A stretch of DNA of 64,000 bases, taken from NCBI GenBank assembly GCA_026398815.1, contig JAPLSA010000017.1, positions 186,001 through 250,000 on the forward strand, read 5' to 3'. The DNA comes from Gammaproteobacteria bacterium. Its GTDB lineage: Bacteria > Pseudomonadota > Gammaproteobacteria > Nevskiales > Nevskiaceae. The position numbers and the translations under genes were made by a program. Positions within the stretch are counted from its first letter, which is position 1, and every line of letters begins with the position of its first letter. Below are positions 17,425 through 26,338 of this stretch, piece after piece. The notes below the pieces were generated by a model. That model was given only the letters and a program-made list of their open reading frames with translations. It searched no databases and was not told where the DNA came from.

Positions 17425-18383
17425 GCCTGCTCCGTCTCTGCTGTGAAAAGTTGTCGGCCCTGTGCGTAGCCGTCCGGTTCGCCAATGGCGATCGAGGCGA
17501 ACGCGCCCGGCGCCACGTTGACGATCCGCTTGTTGATTGTTGCAAGCACCTTGCCGGGACCGCACTCGAGCAGTGCGGTGACCCCGTCGGCTTCCAGATT
17601 CCGGATCGTCTGCACCCAGCGCACCGGGCGGTACAGCTGTTCGACGAGGGCCGTGCGGATGGCATCCGGATCGCTCCTCGAACTGCCATCGAGGTTGTGC
17701 AGCACCGGAATCGCCGGCGTGCGGATGACCAGCTGCCGCAGCCGTTCGCCGAGTTGCTCGGCGGCACCGCGCATCATCGAACAGTGCGACGGCACCGACA
17801 CCGGAATCGGCATCACCTTGCGGATGCCGAAGGTCTTGGCATTGGCGACCAGCCAGTCGACCGCCGGCTTGCTGCCGGCCACCACGACCTGCCCCGGCGC
17901 GTTGTAGTTGGCCGGCTCCAGCACGCCGTCGCCGTCGTAGGCGGCGCAGGCCTTCTCGACCACCTCGTCATCGACGCCGATCACCGCCGCCATCGCGCCG
18001 ACCCCCTGCGGCACCGCCGCCTGCATCAGCTGGCCCCGCAGTTCGACGAGCTTCAGGGCATCGGCGAAATCGATCGCGCCGGCCACCACCAGCGCCGAGT
18101 ACTCGCCAAGGCTGTGGCCGGCCATCGCCGCTGGCGGCGGCAGGGCCTGTGACTGCCAGAGGCGGGCCACGGCGACGCTGGCGGCCAGCAGCGCCGGCTG
18201 GGTCCGCTGGGTGCGGTTGAGTTCCTCGGCCGGCCCCTTGCGGGTCAGCTCGATCAGGTCCTGCCCCAATACGGCGGAAGCTTCGCGCAGGGTGTCGTCA
18301 ATCACCGGATGCTCGGCGGCAAGCGCAGCCAGCATGCCGACTTCCTGGGACCCCTGGCCCGGGAACAGCAAGGCATATCTCAT
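17421..18383 (-). CDS. fabD: Malonyl-CoA:ACP transacylase
   Basis: The 320-residue enzyme loads malonate onto ACP. FPGQGSQ at the N-terminus, the catalytic Ser in GHSLGEYSA and the late VSVPSHCSMM block with its catalytic His identify it. It heads the fab cluster. Unlike E. coli, fabH, plsX and rpmF are not upstream; a rhombosortase gene 34 bases away in the same direction takes that place. Confidence 0.96.
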   Translation of the reverse strand: MRYALLFPGQGSQEVGMLAALAAEHPVIDDTLREASAVLGQDLIELTRKGPAEELNRTQRTQPALLAASVAVARLWQSQALPPPAAMAGHSLGEYSALVVAGAIDFADALKLVELRGQLMQAAVPQGVGAMAAVIGVDDEVVEKACAAYDGDGVLEPANYNAPGQVVVAGSKPAVDWLVANAKTFGIRKVMPIPVSVPSHCSMMRGAAEQLGERLRQLVIRTPAIPVLHNLDGSSRSDPDAIRTALVEQLYRPVRWVQTIRNLEADGVTALLECGPGKVLATINKRIVNVAPGAFASIAIGEPDGYAQGRQLFTAETEQA

Positions 18384-18417
18384 TTTTTATCGGATCTCGT
18401 TTGGGATGCTTACGCTG

Positions 18418-19035
18418 TCATGGCGCGGCGGCGGGCGTCGGCGGACGCCGGAACGAACCTGCCGCCAGCCCGTAGATGGCCGCCGAAAAGGCGCCGTAGA
18501 GGTGCGACTCCGCAACCACGGCGCCGCCGATCAGGGCCTGTTCTGACGCGGGCGCGCCAATCATCAGCTCCCACACGATACGCGCCCCGAGGAAAGCGAG
18601 ACAAGCGATTGCGAAACGATCGCCAGCGGCGATCTGCCGGCCGAAGCCGAGTGCGAACAGGCCGTAGACCAGACCCGACAGACCGACGTAATACGACAGG
18701 CTCGGAGTGAACAAATGTAGGCAGGCCGACATGCCGATGCCGATCACCAGCAGCCGCGCCACCCAGACCTTCGGCGCCACCCGTTCCGGGCACAGCAGCA
18801 CCAGCAGCGCGACGCTCAGCGCATTCAGGAACCAGTGCCACCAGCCGAGGTGAACGAAGTTCGCCGTCAGCAGTCTCCACCACTGTCCGCCGTCGACGGC
18901 CACGCGGTCGTAGCGCAGCCATTCGGTCACCGGATCGCCGCCCAGCCCGAGCAGCGCCGACAGCACCACGATCGCCAGCGGCGGCGCCCAGACGGCGGGA
19001 GTGGCTACGGAGGCCTCTGGTATCATCGTTGTCAT
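18418..19035 (-). CDS. rrtA: Rhombosortase (rhomboid-family protease for GlyGly-CTERM proteins)
   Basis: This is a small rhomboid-type intramembrane protease of about 205 residues with five or six hydrophobic segments. The catalytic Ser lies in YYVGLSGLVYG and the His in ESHLYGAFSAA; the N-terminal VHLGWWHWFLN block is also typical. Rhombosortases process proteins with a C-terminal GlyGly-CTERM tail that travel through type II secretion, and the divergent neighbour is the T2SS gene block. The start is uncertain: ATG at 19080, 19035 or 19026 are all in frame. The longest form would overlap gspG, so 19035 is preferred. Confidence 0.8.
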   Translation of the reverse strand: MTTMIPEASVATPAVWAPPLAIVVLSALLGLGGDPVTEWLRYDRVAVDGGQWWRLLTANFVHLGWWHWFLNALSVALLVLLCPERVAPKVWVARLLVIGIGMSACLHLFTPSLSYYVGLSGLVYGLFALGFGRQIAAGDRFAIACLAFLGARIVWELMIGAPASEQALIGGAVVAESHLYGAFSAAIYGLAAGSFRRPPTPAAAP

Positions 19036-19078
19036 TGTTCTTGTTGCATTCTCGTGGGACTCCAACACCTTGCGCATC

Positions 19079-19525
19079 ATGAAAAACCGGACTTACGCGC
19101 AGCATTCGCGCGGCTTCACGCTGATCGAGATCATGGTCGTTGTCGTGATCATCGGCATCCTCGCGGCGATCGTGGCACCGAACATCTTCGACCAGCCTGG
19201 ACGTGCCCGGCAGGTCAAGGCCAAGCAGGACATCGCGGCGATCGAAACAGCGCTGAACCTGTACAAGCTCGACAACTTCAACTACCCGAGCACCCAGCAG
19301 GGGCTCGAGGCACTGGTGGCGCCGCCGCAGGGCGATCCGCCAGCCCGCAACTGGAAGCCGGGCGGCTACCTGAAGTCGGTGCCGAAGGATCCGTGGCAGA
19401 ACCCGTACCAGTACCTGAGCCCGGGCGTGAAGGGCGAAATCGACGTGTTCAGCCTCGGCGCCGACAACAAGCCGGGCGGCGACGGCGAAGCGGCCGATAT
19501 CGGCAACTGGGCCGCCACCCCGTGA
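19079..19525 (+). CDS. gspG: Type II secretion major pseudopilin GspG
   Basis: The 148-residue protein forms the T2SS pseudopilus. The prepilin site and hydrophobic helix GFTLIEIMVVVVIIGILAAI lie at residues 13-32, and the C-terminal domain has the family's YPSTQQGLEALV and PKDPWQNPYQYL blocks and a calcium-loop-like ending. The start (MKNRTY) is placed so that the leader is short and basic. A possible -10 (TATCAT, 19021-19026) precedes it. First of eight T2SS genes; gspC, D, E and F are not in the window. Confidence 0.95.
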   Translation: MKNRTYAQHSRGFTLIEIMVVVVIIGILAAIVAPNIFDQPGRARQVKAKQDIAAIETALNLYKLDNFNYPSTQQGLEALVAPPQGDPPARNWKPGGYLKSVPKDPWQNPYQYLSPGVKGEIDVFSLGADNKPGGDGEAADIGNWAATP

Positions 19526-20157
19526 CATCGGGCGCTGTGCGGGCGCTGCCCGCCAGCGCCGACGGCCGTCTCCGGCAGCGCGGCTTTACGCTGCTGGAGC
19601 TGCTGGCCGTCATCGTCATCATCGGCATCATCGTCACCTTTGCCAGCCTGTCGATCGGCAACCGCGCGCTCGATGACCGCCTGGAAGCGGAAGCCAAACG
19701 GCTGGAGCAGTTGCTGCGGTTGGCGGAAGACGAGGCCGACCTGAAAGGCATCGCGATCGGCCTCGTGTTCACCAAGGACGGCTACCGCTTCCTGACCCCG
19801 AGCAGCACCCAGAGCTGGGACGACTACGCGCAGAGCGGCGTCCTGCGCAGCCGCGCGCTGCTGCAGCCGTTTTTCGCCGAGCTGCGCATGGAAGGCCGGC
19901 TGATTCCGCCGTTGCCGTCGGCCGGCGAGGCCGAGACCGCGCCCGCCAAGCCCGGTGCCGGCGCTGCCTCCGACGACGAGAAGGACGAGGCGAAGAAGCT
20001 CAAGCCGCAGGTCCTGCTGCTGCCCGGCGGCCAGATGACGCCGTTCACGCTCGACCTGAAAGCGCCCAACTACCCCTCGTACTTCCGTATCGAGGGCGAC
20101 CTGCTGGGCCGCGTCAGCCGCGAGCGCCGACAGATCACGCCGGGAACCGAGCGATGA
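19522..20157 (+). CDS. gspH: Type II secretion minor pseudopilin GspH
   Basis: The 211-residue protein starts at a GTG in a GTGA overlap with gspG. The prepilin motif RGFTLLELLAVIVIIGII follows a basic leader of about 20 residues. A charged, Ala/Pro/Asp-rich insertion around residues 135-165 is longer than in typical GspH. It belongs to the minor pseudopilin complex. Confidence 0.87.
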   Translation: MTSGAVRALPASADGRLRQRGFTLLELLAVIVIIGIIVTFASLSIGNRALDDRLEAEAKRLEQLLRLAEDEADLKGIAIGLVFTKDGYRFLTPSSTQSWDDYAQSGVLRSRALLQPFFAELRMEGRLIPPLPSAGEAETAPAKPGAGAASDDEKDEAKKLKPQVLLLPGGQMTPFTLDLKAPNYPSYFRIEGDLLGRVSRERRQITPGTER

Positions 20158-20546
20158 CGCGGCACCGGGCGCTCGGCTTCACGCTGATGGAAATGCTGGT
20201 CGCCGTCGGCGTGCTGGCGATCGCGCTCGGCGCCATCATCGGCAACGCCGCGCGCTATGCCGACAGCGCCGCCGGCCTGCGCGACAAATCGATCGCGCTG
20301 TTCGTCGCCCGCAACCGGATGGCCGAAATGGAACTCTCGCCGATCTGGCCGGCGACGGGTCGCACCAACGAGGACGTCGAGATGGGCGGCCTCAAGTGGA
20401 CCTGGCGCACCGAAGTGAAAGCAACGCCCGATCCGAACCTGCGCCGCGTCGACGTGCGTGTGGAGAAGAAAGGCGACAAGTCCGGCACCGCGTTCGCGAC
20501 CCTGAGCGGTTTCATCTCCAACGTCGGCAAGCAGGCCTCGCCATGA
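20154..20546 (+). CDS. gspI: Type II secretion minor pseudopilin GspI
   Basis: The 130-residue protein has the prepilin segment GFTLMEMLVAVGVLAIALGAI after a six-residue leader, and the GspI-type N-R-M-A-E-M segment. It initiates the pseudopilus tip with GspJ and GspK. ATGA overlaps at both ends show coupled translation. Confidence 0.93.
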   Translation: MTRHRALGFTLMEMLVAVGVLAIALGAIIGNAARYADSAAGLRDKSIALFVARNRMAEMELSPIWPATGRTNEDVEMGGLKWTWRTEVKATPDPNLRRVDVRVEKKGDKSGTAFATLSGFISNVGKQASP

Positions 20547-21328
20547 GTCGCCAGCGCGGCTTCACCCTGCTCGAACTGATCGTGGTGATCGGCATTTTCG
20601 GCGTCTTCGCGACGATGGCCTATGGCGGTCTGAACACGGTGCTGAGCGCGCGCGCCAAGATCGAGCAGAACCTGCAGCGCACCGAGGAATACGACCGCGC
20701 CTACCTGCGCCTGCGCAACGATCTGCAGAACGCCGTGCCGCGCCCGGTCCGCGACGGCAACGGCGAACCGCAGCCAGCCTTCGGCTACGACAGCTTCAGC
20801 ACCCGCGTCGAATTCACCCGCGGCGGCTGGCAGAACCTGATGGCCCTGCCCCGCTCGACGCTGGAACGGGTCAGCTACGCGCTGGAGGAATCCGAGAACG
20901 CCGACCGCTCGCGCGGCGCGCGCCTGCTCGACAAGCGGCTGGTACGGCGCAGCTGGTACGTGCTCGACCGCGCGTCGCAGACCAAGCCGGTGGAAGTCAC
21001 CGTGCTGGATCGCGTGCAATCGCTGGACTGGCGCTTCTTCGACCGCAGCGGCCAGCGCTCCGAAACCTGGCCACCGTCGAACGGCACGCCGGTGACGCCG
21101 GGCGCCACCTTCCCGACGCCGACCGCCGTCGAACTGAAGATCACCACCAAGGACTGGGGCGAGCTGCGGATGATGTTCCGCGTCGGGGCGGAAGGCGCTG
21201 CCCGCTATGCCGAACTCAGCAAGCCGCCACCGCCGCCGGCACCCGCCCCCGGCCAGCCGGGCAATCCAGCGAATCCGGACGGCAACAAGCCTCCACCCGA
21301 CGAGCCTGAAACGCCGCCAACCGAATGA
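20543..21328 (+). CDS. gspJ: Type II secretion minor pseudopilin GspJ
   Basis: The 261-residue protein starts at the ATG in the ATGA overlap after gspI. The prepilin motif QRGFTLLELIVVIGIFGVFA is at the very N-terminus. The globular domain has the RSWYVLDRA and LDWRFFD blocks usual for GspJ. The last 40 residues are a Pro-rich tail, unusual in length. Tip complex member. Confidence 0.93.
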   Translation: MSRQRGFTLLELIVVIGIFGVFATMAYGGLNTVLSARAKIEQNLQRTEEYDRAYLRLRNDLQNAVPRPVRDGNGEPQPAFGYDSFSTRVEFTRGGWQNLMALPRSTLERVSYALEESENADRSRGARLLDKRLVRRSWYVLDRASQTKPVEVTVLDRVQSLDWRFFDRSGQRSETWPPSNGTPVTPGATFPTPTAVELKITTKDWGELRMMFRVGAEGAARYAELSKPPPPPAPAPGQPGNPANPDGNKPPPDEPETPPTE

Positions 21329-22299
21329 GCAGGAGCAAGACCTTCCGCCAGCGCGGCGTGGCGCTGATCACCGCGATGTTCGTCGTGGCGCTGGCGACGA
21401 TTGCCGCCGTGGCGATGTTCGAAGGCTCCAACGTGGCCGTGCGCCGGGCATCGAACATGGTCGAGTCGGAAGCCGCGCTCTGGTACGCGTTCGGCGTCGA
21501 GTCGTGGACCAAGGGCATCCTCAAGCAGGATGCCAAGAACAATGACATCGACTCGCTGGGCGACATCTGGGCACGGCCAGTGGATTTCCTGCCGATCGAC
21601 AACGGCTCGCTGCGCGGCCGCGTCGAAGACCTGCAGGGCCGCTTCAACCTGAACAACCTGGCGACCACCGATCCCAACCAGCTGAAGATCTACCTGCTGC
21701 AGTTCCAGCTGCTGCTCGACGCCATCGGTGGCGAGGATGCCGCCAAGGCCACCGGCATCGGCGCCGCGATCCGCGACTGGGTCGACGCCGACAGCGAACG
21801 GCTGGATCTCAACGGTGCGGAAGACAACGAGTATCAGGGGCTCGATCCGCCCTACCGCGCCGCCAACCGGCCGATGCAGAGCGTCTCGGAATTGCTGCAG
21901 GTGCGCGGCGTCACCAAGGGCCTCTACGCGGCGCTGAAGCCGTATGTGGCGGCGCTGCCGACGGTCGGCACCCGCATCAACGTCAACACCGCACCGCCGC
22001 AGGTGCTGGCGGCGCTGTCGAAGACCGTGGATCGCAGCGCGCTGGCCAAGTTCGTCGAATCGCGCATCGGCTCGCCGGCCAAGACCGCGCAGGAAGTGCT
22101 CAACGGCGGCGCCAACAGCTTCCTCGGCGCCGACAACAACCTGAAGCCGGAAACCCAGATCGACGTCCGTTCCCGCTACTTCGGTCTGACCGCCGAAGTG
22201 TTCATTGGCAGCGGCCGGGTCGCCCTGTACAGTGTTTACATTCGGCCTGAAGGTGGCTCAGATCCCGTCGTGATCGCCCACGCCACCGACGCTGACTGA
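21325..22299 (+). CDS. gspK: Type II secretion minor pseudopilin GspK
   Basis: The 324-residue protein caps the pseudopilus. The prepilin-like segment RGVALITAMFVVALATI lacks the usual Glu5, as is normal for GspK. The D-x-x-G-R-F-N-L-N-N-L block and the SVSELLQVRGV and INVNTAPPQVL blocks are family hallmarks. ATGA overlap with gspJ. Confidence 0.94.
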   Translation: MSRSKTFRQRGVALITAMFVVALATIAAVAMFEGSNVAVRRASNMVESEAALWYAFGVESWTKGILKQDAKNNDIDSLGDIWARPVDFLPIDNGSLRGRVEDLQGRFNLNNLATTDPNQLKIYLLQFQLLLDAIGGEDAAKATGIGAAIRDWVDADSERLDLNGAEDNEYQGLDPPYRAANRPMQSVSELLQVRGVTKGLYAALKPYVAALPTVGTRINVNTAPPQVLAALSKTVDRSALAKFVESRIGSPAKTAQEVLNGGANSFLGADNNLKPETQIDVRSRYFGLTAEVFIGSGRVALYSVYIRPEGGSDPVVIAHATDAD

Positions 22300-22323
22300 T
22301 CCCGAAACGACTGACCGAATCCC

Positions 22324-23553
22324 TTGCGCGACACCCTCTACATCCGCCTGCGCGATACCGCTCCGGACGCGCCGACAGCGTACGCGCTTGTCCATTCGGA
22401 TTCGCCCGACAGCCCGGCGCCCCGCCCCGGCGTGATCGTCCAGGAACTGCCACTGGACCAGGTGCTTGCGCTTGGCAGCGGCCGCCGCGTGGTGGTGTTC
22501 GTGCCCGGGGTCGATGTCCGGCTGACCCGCGTCACGGTGCCGGCCCGGCAGGCAGCGAAAGTGCTGCAGGCAGCGCCGTTCGTGCTGGAAGACCAGTTCG
22601 CCGAGGATGTCGACACGCTGCATTTCGCGATCGGTGACCGTCAACCGGGTGGCAGTTTCCCGATCGCCGTGGTGGCCCGCGCCCAGGTCGACGAATGGCT
22701 GGCGCCGTTCACGGCAGCCCGGGTTCGCGTCGCCGCGCTGGTGCCGGACACCCTCGCCCTGCCGTGGCAGAACGAAGGTCCGTGGAGCGTGCTGCCGGAT
22801 AGCGGCCAGGTGATCGTCCGCAACGGCCCGTACGCCGGCTTTTCCTGCGTGCCGGATGACTTCGAGCTGCTGCTGCAACTGGCCGAAAACGGCACGCCGG
22901 CAGCGCTGCGCATCCTGGTGTCGCGTAACGATGCCACCGACTACACCAGCCTGAACCGCGCGCTGGAATTGCTGCCCGGCTTCGAGCATCCGCTGGAAGC
23001 GCTGATCCGCTACTGGAAGCCGGCGCAGTCGATCGACCTGCTGCAGGGCACCTATTCGCAGCGCGACGACCTGCAGCGCTACTGGCAGCCCTGGCAGCGC
23101 GCTGCGCAGCTGGCGGCGGTCGCCGTGCTGCTCGGCCTGGGTCTCAACATCGCCGACTCGGCGCGGCTCCGGCGTGAAGTCGCCACCCAGCAGACGGCCA
23201 ACGAAGCGACCTTCCGGCGTCTGTTCCCGCGCGAGACGCGGATCATCAATCTCGATGCCCAGGTCGAGCAGCAACTGCGCCTGCTGCATGGCGGCGCCAG
23301 CCAGGGCGGCCTGTTCGAGCTGATGCAGTCGGCGGCCAGCGGCCTGTCCGAGAACCCTGGCCTGACCTTGCGCAACATCCAGTTCCGTGAAGGCGCGCTG
23401 TTCCTCGACCTGTCCGGCACCGATCTGCAGGTGCTCGAGCGGCTGCGCGGCTGGTTCAACAACCATCGCGGCGCGAAGCTCGATGTCGAATCGGCGGACT
23501 CCAATGAAAACGGCGTGCAGATCCGCTTGAAGCTGACTCCGGTGGCGGCATGA
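22324..23553 (+). CDS. gspL: Type II secretion platform protein GspL
   Basis: The 409-residue inner-membrane protein links the GspE ATPase to the platform. It has a cytoplasmic actin-like domain (1-250), one membrane segment near 260-280 (AAQLAAVAVLLGLGLNI) and a small periplasmic domain. The start is a TTG at 22324, 24 bases after gspK; no better start lies upstream. Its stop overlaps gspM. Confidence 0.88.
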   Translation: MRDTLYIRLRDTAPDAPTAYALVHSDSPDSPAPRPGVIVQELPLDQVLALGSGRRVVVFVPGVDVRLTRVTVPARQAAKVLQAAPFVLEDQFAEDVDTLHFAIGDRQPGGSFPIAVVARAQVDEWLAPFTAARVRVAALVPDTLALPWQNEGPWSVLPDSGQVIVRNGPYAGFSCVPDDFELLLQLAENGTPAALRILVSRNDATDYTSLNRALELLPGFEHPLEALIRYWKPAQSIDLLQGTYSQRDDLQRYWQPWQRAAQLAAVAVLLGLGLNIADSARLRREVATQQTANEATFRRLFPRETRIINLDAQVEQQLRLLHGGASQGGLFELMQSAASGLSENPGLTLRNIQFREGALFLDLSGTDLQVLERLRGWFNNHRGAKLDVESADSNENGVQIRLKLTPVAA

Positions 23554-24104
23554 TGGCAACGCTGCGGCAACGTCTTTCCGGCAGCGGGCTGTCGTCGACG
23601 CTCGGCACCCGGCTGGCACCGCTGCGCGCCCGTTATGAAGCGCTGCAGCCGCGCGAACAGGTGCTGGTCGGCATCGCGGCGGTGCTGCTGGTGATCGCGC
23701 TGCTGTACTCGGCGATCTGGCAACCGCTGGCACGGGCGCGCAAGCAGCTGGCCGACGATCTGGAGGCCGCCCACGCCGTGGCGATCAAGCTGGCCCAAGC
23801 CGAGGCCGATCTCCGCGTCGCCGCCCCGCAGAGCGCGCCGATCGTCGGCGCCGATGTCTCGCTGCTGACGGCGGTCGACCAGGCCGCCAAGAACGGCACC
23901 CTGAAGAAGCCGCCGTCGCGACTGCAGCCGGACGGCGAGAACACCGCCCGCATCTGGTTCGAGGATGTCGAGTTCGACGTGCTGCTGCGCTGGATGCAGG
24001 AACTGCAATCGCGCTACGGCGTGACCATCGATGTGGTCGACATCGAGAAACGCGATACCGCAGGCCTCGTCAACGCCCGTTTGTCAGTGCTGCGCGCGCC
24101 ATGA
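23550..24104 (+). CDS. gspM: Type II secretion platform protein GspM
   Basis: The 184-residue protein has one membrane segment (about 42-59, VLVGIAAVLLVIALLYSAIW) and a periplasmic ferredoxin-like domain that pairs with GspL. ATGA overlaps with gspL and gspN. Sequence conservation is low in this family, so position is part of the evidence. Confidence 0.87.
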   Translation: MMATLRQRLSGSGLSSTLGTRLAPLRARYEALQPREQVLVGIAAVLLVIALLYSAIWQPLARARKQLADDLEAAHAVAIKLAQAEADLRVAAPQSAPIVGADVSLLTAVDQAAKNGTLKKPPSRLQPDGENTARIWFEDVEFDVLLRWMQELQSRYGVTIDVVDIEKRDTAGLVNARLSVLRAP

Positions 24105-24853
24105 AAACCCGCAACCTGGTGTTGATCGGCGTGCTCAGCTTCGTCGGCTTCGTGGTCGCCGGCGCACCGGTGGCGGCGGTCTGGCCGCACCTTGCACCAC
24201 GCCTGCCGTCGCTGAACCTGGCCGGGCTGTCCGGCACCGTGCTGGCAGGATCGGCCTCGGCGGTCAGCGTCAACGGCAAGGCCGTCGCCCGGCCGCTGCA
24301 CTGGTCGTTCAGTCCGCTGGCGCTGCTGGCCGCCCGCCTCGGCTTCAACGTGCAAGGCGAACTCGAAGGCCTGCAGTTCGACGGACGCGTGGCGCGCACG
24401 CTCGGCGGTGATCTGGTGGTCGATGCGCTGCACGGCAGCGGCTCGCTGAAAGGCCTGCTGAATCTCACCGGCGATGTCTTCCTGCCGGTCGATGGCAGCG
24501 TCGCGCTGAGCCTCGACAGCCTGCGGCTGGTCGGCAACTTTCCGAAGCAGGTCACGGGCGATCTGCAGCTGAGCAATCTCCGCTCGACCCTGACCCGCGA
24601 CGGTCAGCCGATGGGCGATTTCACGATCAGCATCCGCACGGAAGCCGACGTCATCGTCGCCCGAGTCGAGCCGACCGCCGGCCCGCTCGACGTCGGCGGC
24701 GAAATCCGGGTGATGGCCGATCGCAGCTACGAGGTCGACCTGAAGGTGAAAGCCAAGCCCGAGGCCACGCCGGCGATCCAGAACCTGGTCCGCACGCTCG
24801 GCCAGGCGGACACCGAGGGCTATTTCCGGATCAAGACGCGGTCGCGGTTCTGA
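24101..24853 (+). CDS. gspN: Type II secretion protein GspN
   Basis: The 250-residue protein has an N-terminal membrane anchor (about 6-28) and the GspN pattern: LSGTVLAGSASAV early and beta-rich AsmA-like repeats afterwards. GspN is an accessory T2SS protein of unclear role. It closes the gsp block and overlaps the ATG of nudJ by one base, so nudJ may be co-transcribed. Confidence 0.85.
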   Translation: MKTRNLVLIGVLSFVGFVVAGAPVAAVWPHLAPRLPSLNLAGLSGTVLAGSASAVSVNGKAVARPLHWSFSPLALLAARLGFNVQGELEGLQFDGRVARTLGGDLVVDALHGSGSLKGLLNLTGDVFLPVDGSVALSLDSLRLVGNFPKQVTGDLQLSNLRSTLTRDGQPMGDFTISIRTEADVIVARVEPTAGPLDVGGEIRVMADRSYEVDLKVKAKPEATPAIQNLVRTLGQADTEGYFRIKTRSRF

Positions 24854-25302
24854 TGGCGGCCCGTCATCACATCACCGTGGCCTGCGTGGTGCGGCGCGAT
24901 GACCGTTTCCTGTTCGTCGAGGAATCGGTCGGCGGCCGGACCGTGCTCAACCAGCCGTCCGGCCATTGGGAAGACGGCGAGACGCTGGTCGACGGCGCGA
25001 TCCGCGAAGCGCTCGAGGAAACCGGCTGGGACGTGCGGCCGACGGCCCTGCTCGGCATCTACGAATACGAACCACCCGGCCTCGGCTACGGTTTCCTGCG
25101 CTTCGCGTTCCTGGCCGAAGCGGTTCGTCACCACGCCGATCGACCGCTGGACGACGGCATTTCGGCCGCTGTCTGGCTGACACCGGACGAATTGCGGGCC
25201 GCCGCCGGTCGTCACCGCAGCCCGATGGTGCAGCGGGCGGTCGACGATGCGCTGGCCGGCCGCCAGCTGCCGCTGTCGATGATTGCCCACCTGCACGATT
25301 GA
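24853..25302 (+). CDS. nudJ: Nudix hydrolase NudJ-like
   Basis: The 149-residue protein has a complete Nudix box (GHWEDGETLVDGAIREALEE followed by TGW). E. coli NudJ acts on thiamine precursors and nucleoside phosphates; the substrate here is inferred. In E. coli nudJ directly precedes mnmA; here a TauE gene on the other strand has been inserted between them. Confidence 0.85.
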   Translation: MAARHHITVACVVRRDDRFLFVEESVGGRTVLNQPSGHWEDGETLVDGAIREALEETGWDVRPTALLGIYEYEPPGLGYGFLRFAFLAEAVRHHADRPLDDGISAAVWLTPDELRAAAGRHRSPMVQRAVDDALAGRQLPLSMIAHLHD

Positions 25303-25309
25303 GCGCAGT

Positions 25310-26098
25310 TCAGAAGAACACCATCTTGGCGCCGACGGCGAGCAGCACCGCCGAGATCGCGCCGCGAATGATGCGGTCCGGCGCATAGGACGCGCCCAGC
25401 GAGCCGACCAGGATGCCGGGCACCGAACCGACCAGCAGCGAGCCCAGCAGCGCGGCATTGACGTTGCCCATCATCAGGTGCCCGGTGCCGGCCAGCACGG
25501 TCAGCGGAATGGCGTGGACGATGTCGGTGCCGACCAGCGATTTCGGGCTCATCCGGCGCGGATACAGGTACAGCAGCATCACGGCGCCGAGCGCGCCGGC
25601 ACCGATCGATGTGAACGTGACCAGAAAGCCGAGGATTGCGCCGCACACCACCGTCGCCGCCGGCTGCGCCGCCTTGAAGCGCTCCGGACTGCCGGCGCGC
25701 AGCCGTTCGCCGATCCGATGAAAGCGGCTGCGGAACAGCGCTGCGATCGAGCTCAGCATCAGCGTGCTGCCGAGTCCGACCACGATCAGCGCGTTGTGGC
25801 TGCGCCCGACGCCGCTCAGCCACAGCCACAGCAGCGTCAGCAGCGAGGCGGGAATGCTGCCGTAGAACATCCGGCGCAGCACCGGCCAGTCGATGCTGCC
25901 GGTCTTGCCGTGAACGGCGCCGCCGACCATCTTGGTGATCGCCGCGAACCAGAGATCGGTGCCCACCGCGACGCCGGGCGCGACGCCGAACAGCAGCACC
26001 ATGATCGGCGTCATCAGCGCGCCGCCGCCGACACCGGTCAGGCCGACCAGCACGCCGACGCCGAAACCGGCGACGGCGTTGAGCCATTCGAAGGTCAT
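25310..26098 (-). CDS. Sulfite exporter TauE/SafE family membrane permease
   Basis: The 262-residue protein has about eight membrane segments in two halves. The first has GLTGVGGGALMTPIMVLLFGV and the second GFLVTFTSIGAGALG, the two repeats typical of the family. These proteins move sulfite, sulfoacetate or other small anions. It converges with nudJ, seven bases away, and diverges from mnmA. The substrate cannot be told from sequence. Confidence 0.88.
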   Translation of the reverse strand: MTFEWLNAVAGFGVGVLVGLTGVGGGALMTPIMVLLFGVAPGVAVGTDLWFAAITKMVGGAVHGKTGSIDWPVLRRMFYGSIPASLLTLLWLWLSGVGRSHNALIVVGLGSTLMLSSIAALFRSRFHRIGERLRAGSPERFKAAQPAATVVCGAILGFLVTFTSIGAGALGAVMLLYLYPRRMSPKSLVGTDIVHAIPLTVLAGTGHLMMGNVNAALLGSLLVGSVPGILVGSLGASYAPDRIIRGAISAVLLAVGAKMVFF

Positions 26099-26295
26099 CG
26101 GCAGTCGCCGGCGATCATCAAGGCGACGGTTCGCCGACCGGTCGGAGCGATCGGCAGCGCCTCTGCACTGCGGGCAGGCTTCAACATGGCTCTGGTCGCT
26201 GGCTCACGGCGCGCCAGGGGCACGACACGCGGCGTGACCACCGCGTGTATTTATTCCAAAAGATCAATTCAAATGGCCCGTAAAGACGTTTTTAC

Positions 26296-26338
26296 GATAA
26301 TGGCATCCATGACAAGCCTGCGGAAGCACCGCGAGTGA
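26296..26338 (+). promoter_or_regulatory. Candidate mnmA -10 and 12-codon leader frame
   Basis: GATAAT (26296-26301) follows a small hairpin (CGTAAA/TTTACG, 26279-26296). A 12-codon frame (26300-26338, MASMTSLRKHRE) ends in a TGA that overlaps the GTG start of mnmA. The junction is the same GTGA type used by coupled genes elsewhere in the window. The -35 is poor. Whether the short frame is translated is unknown. Confidence 0.3.
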
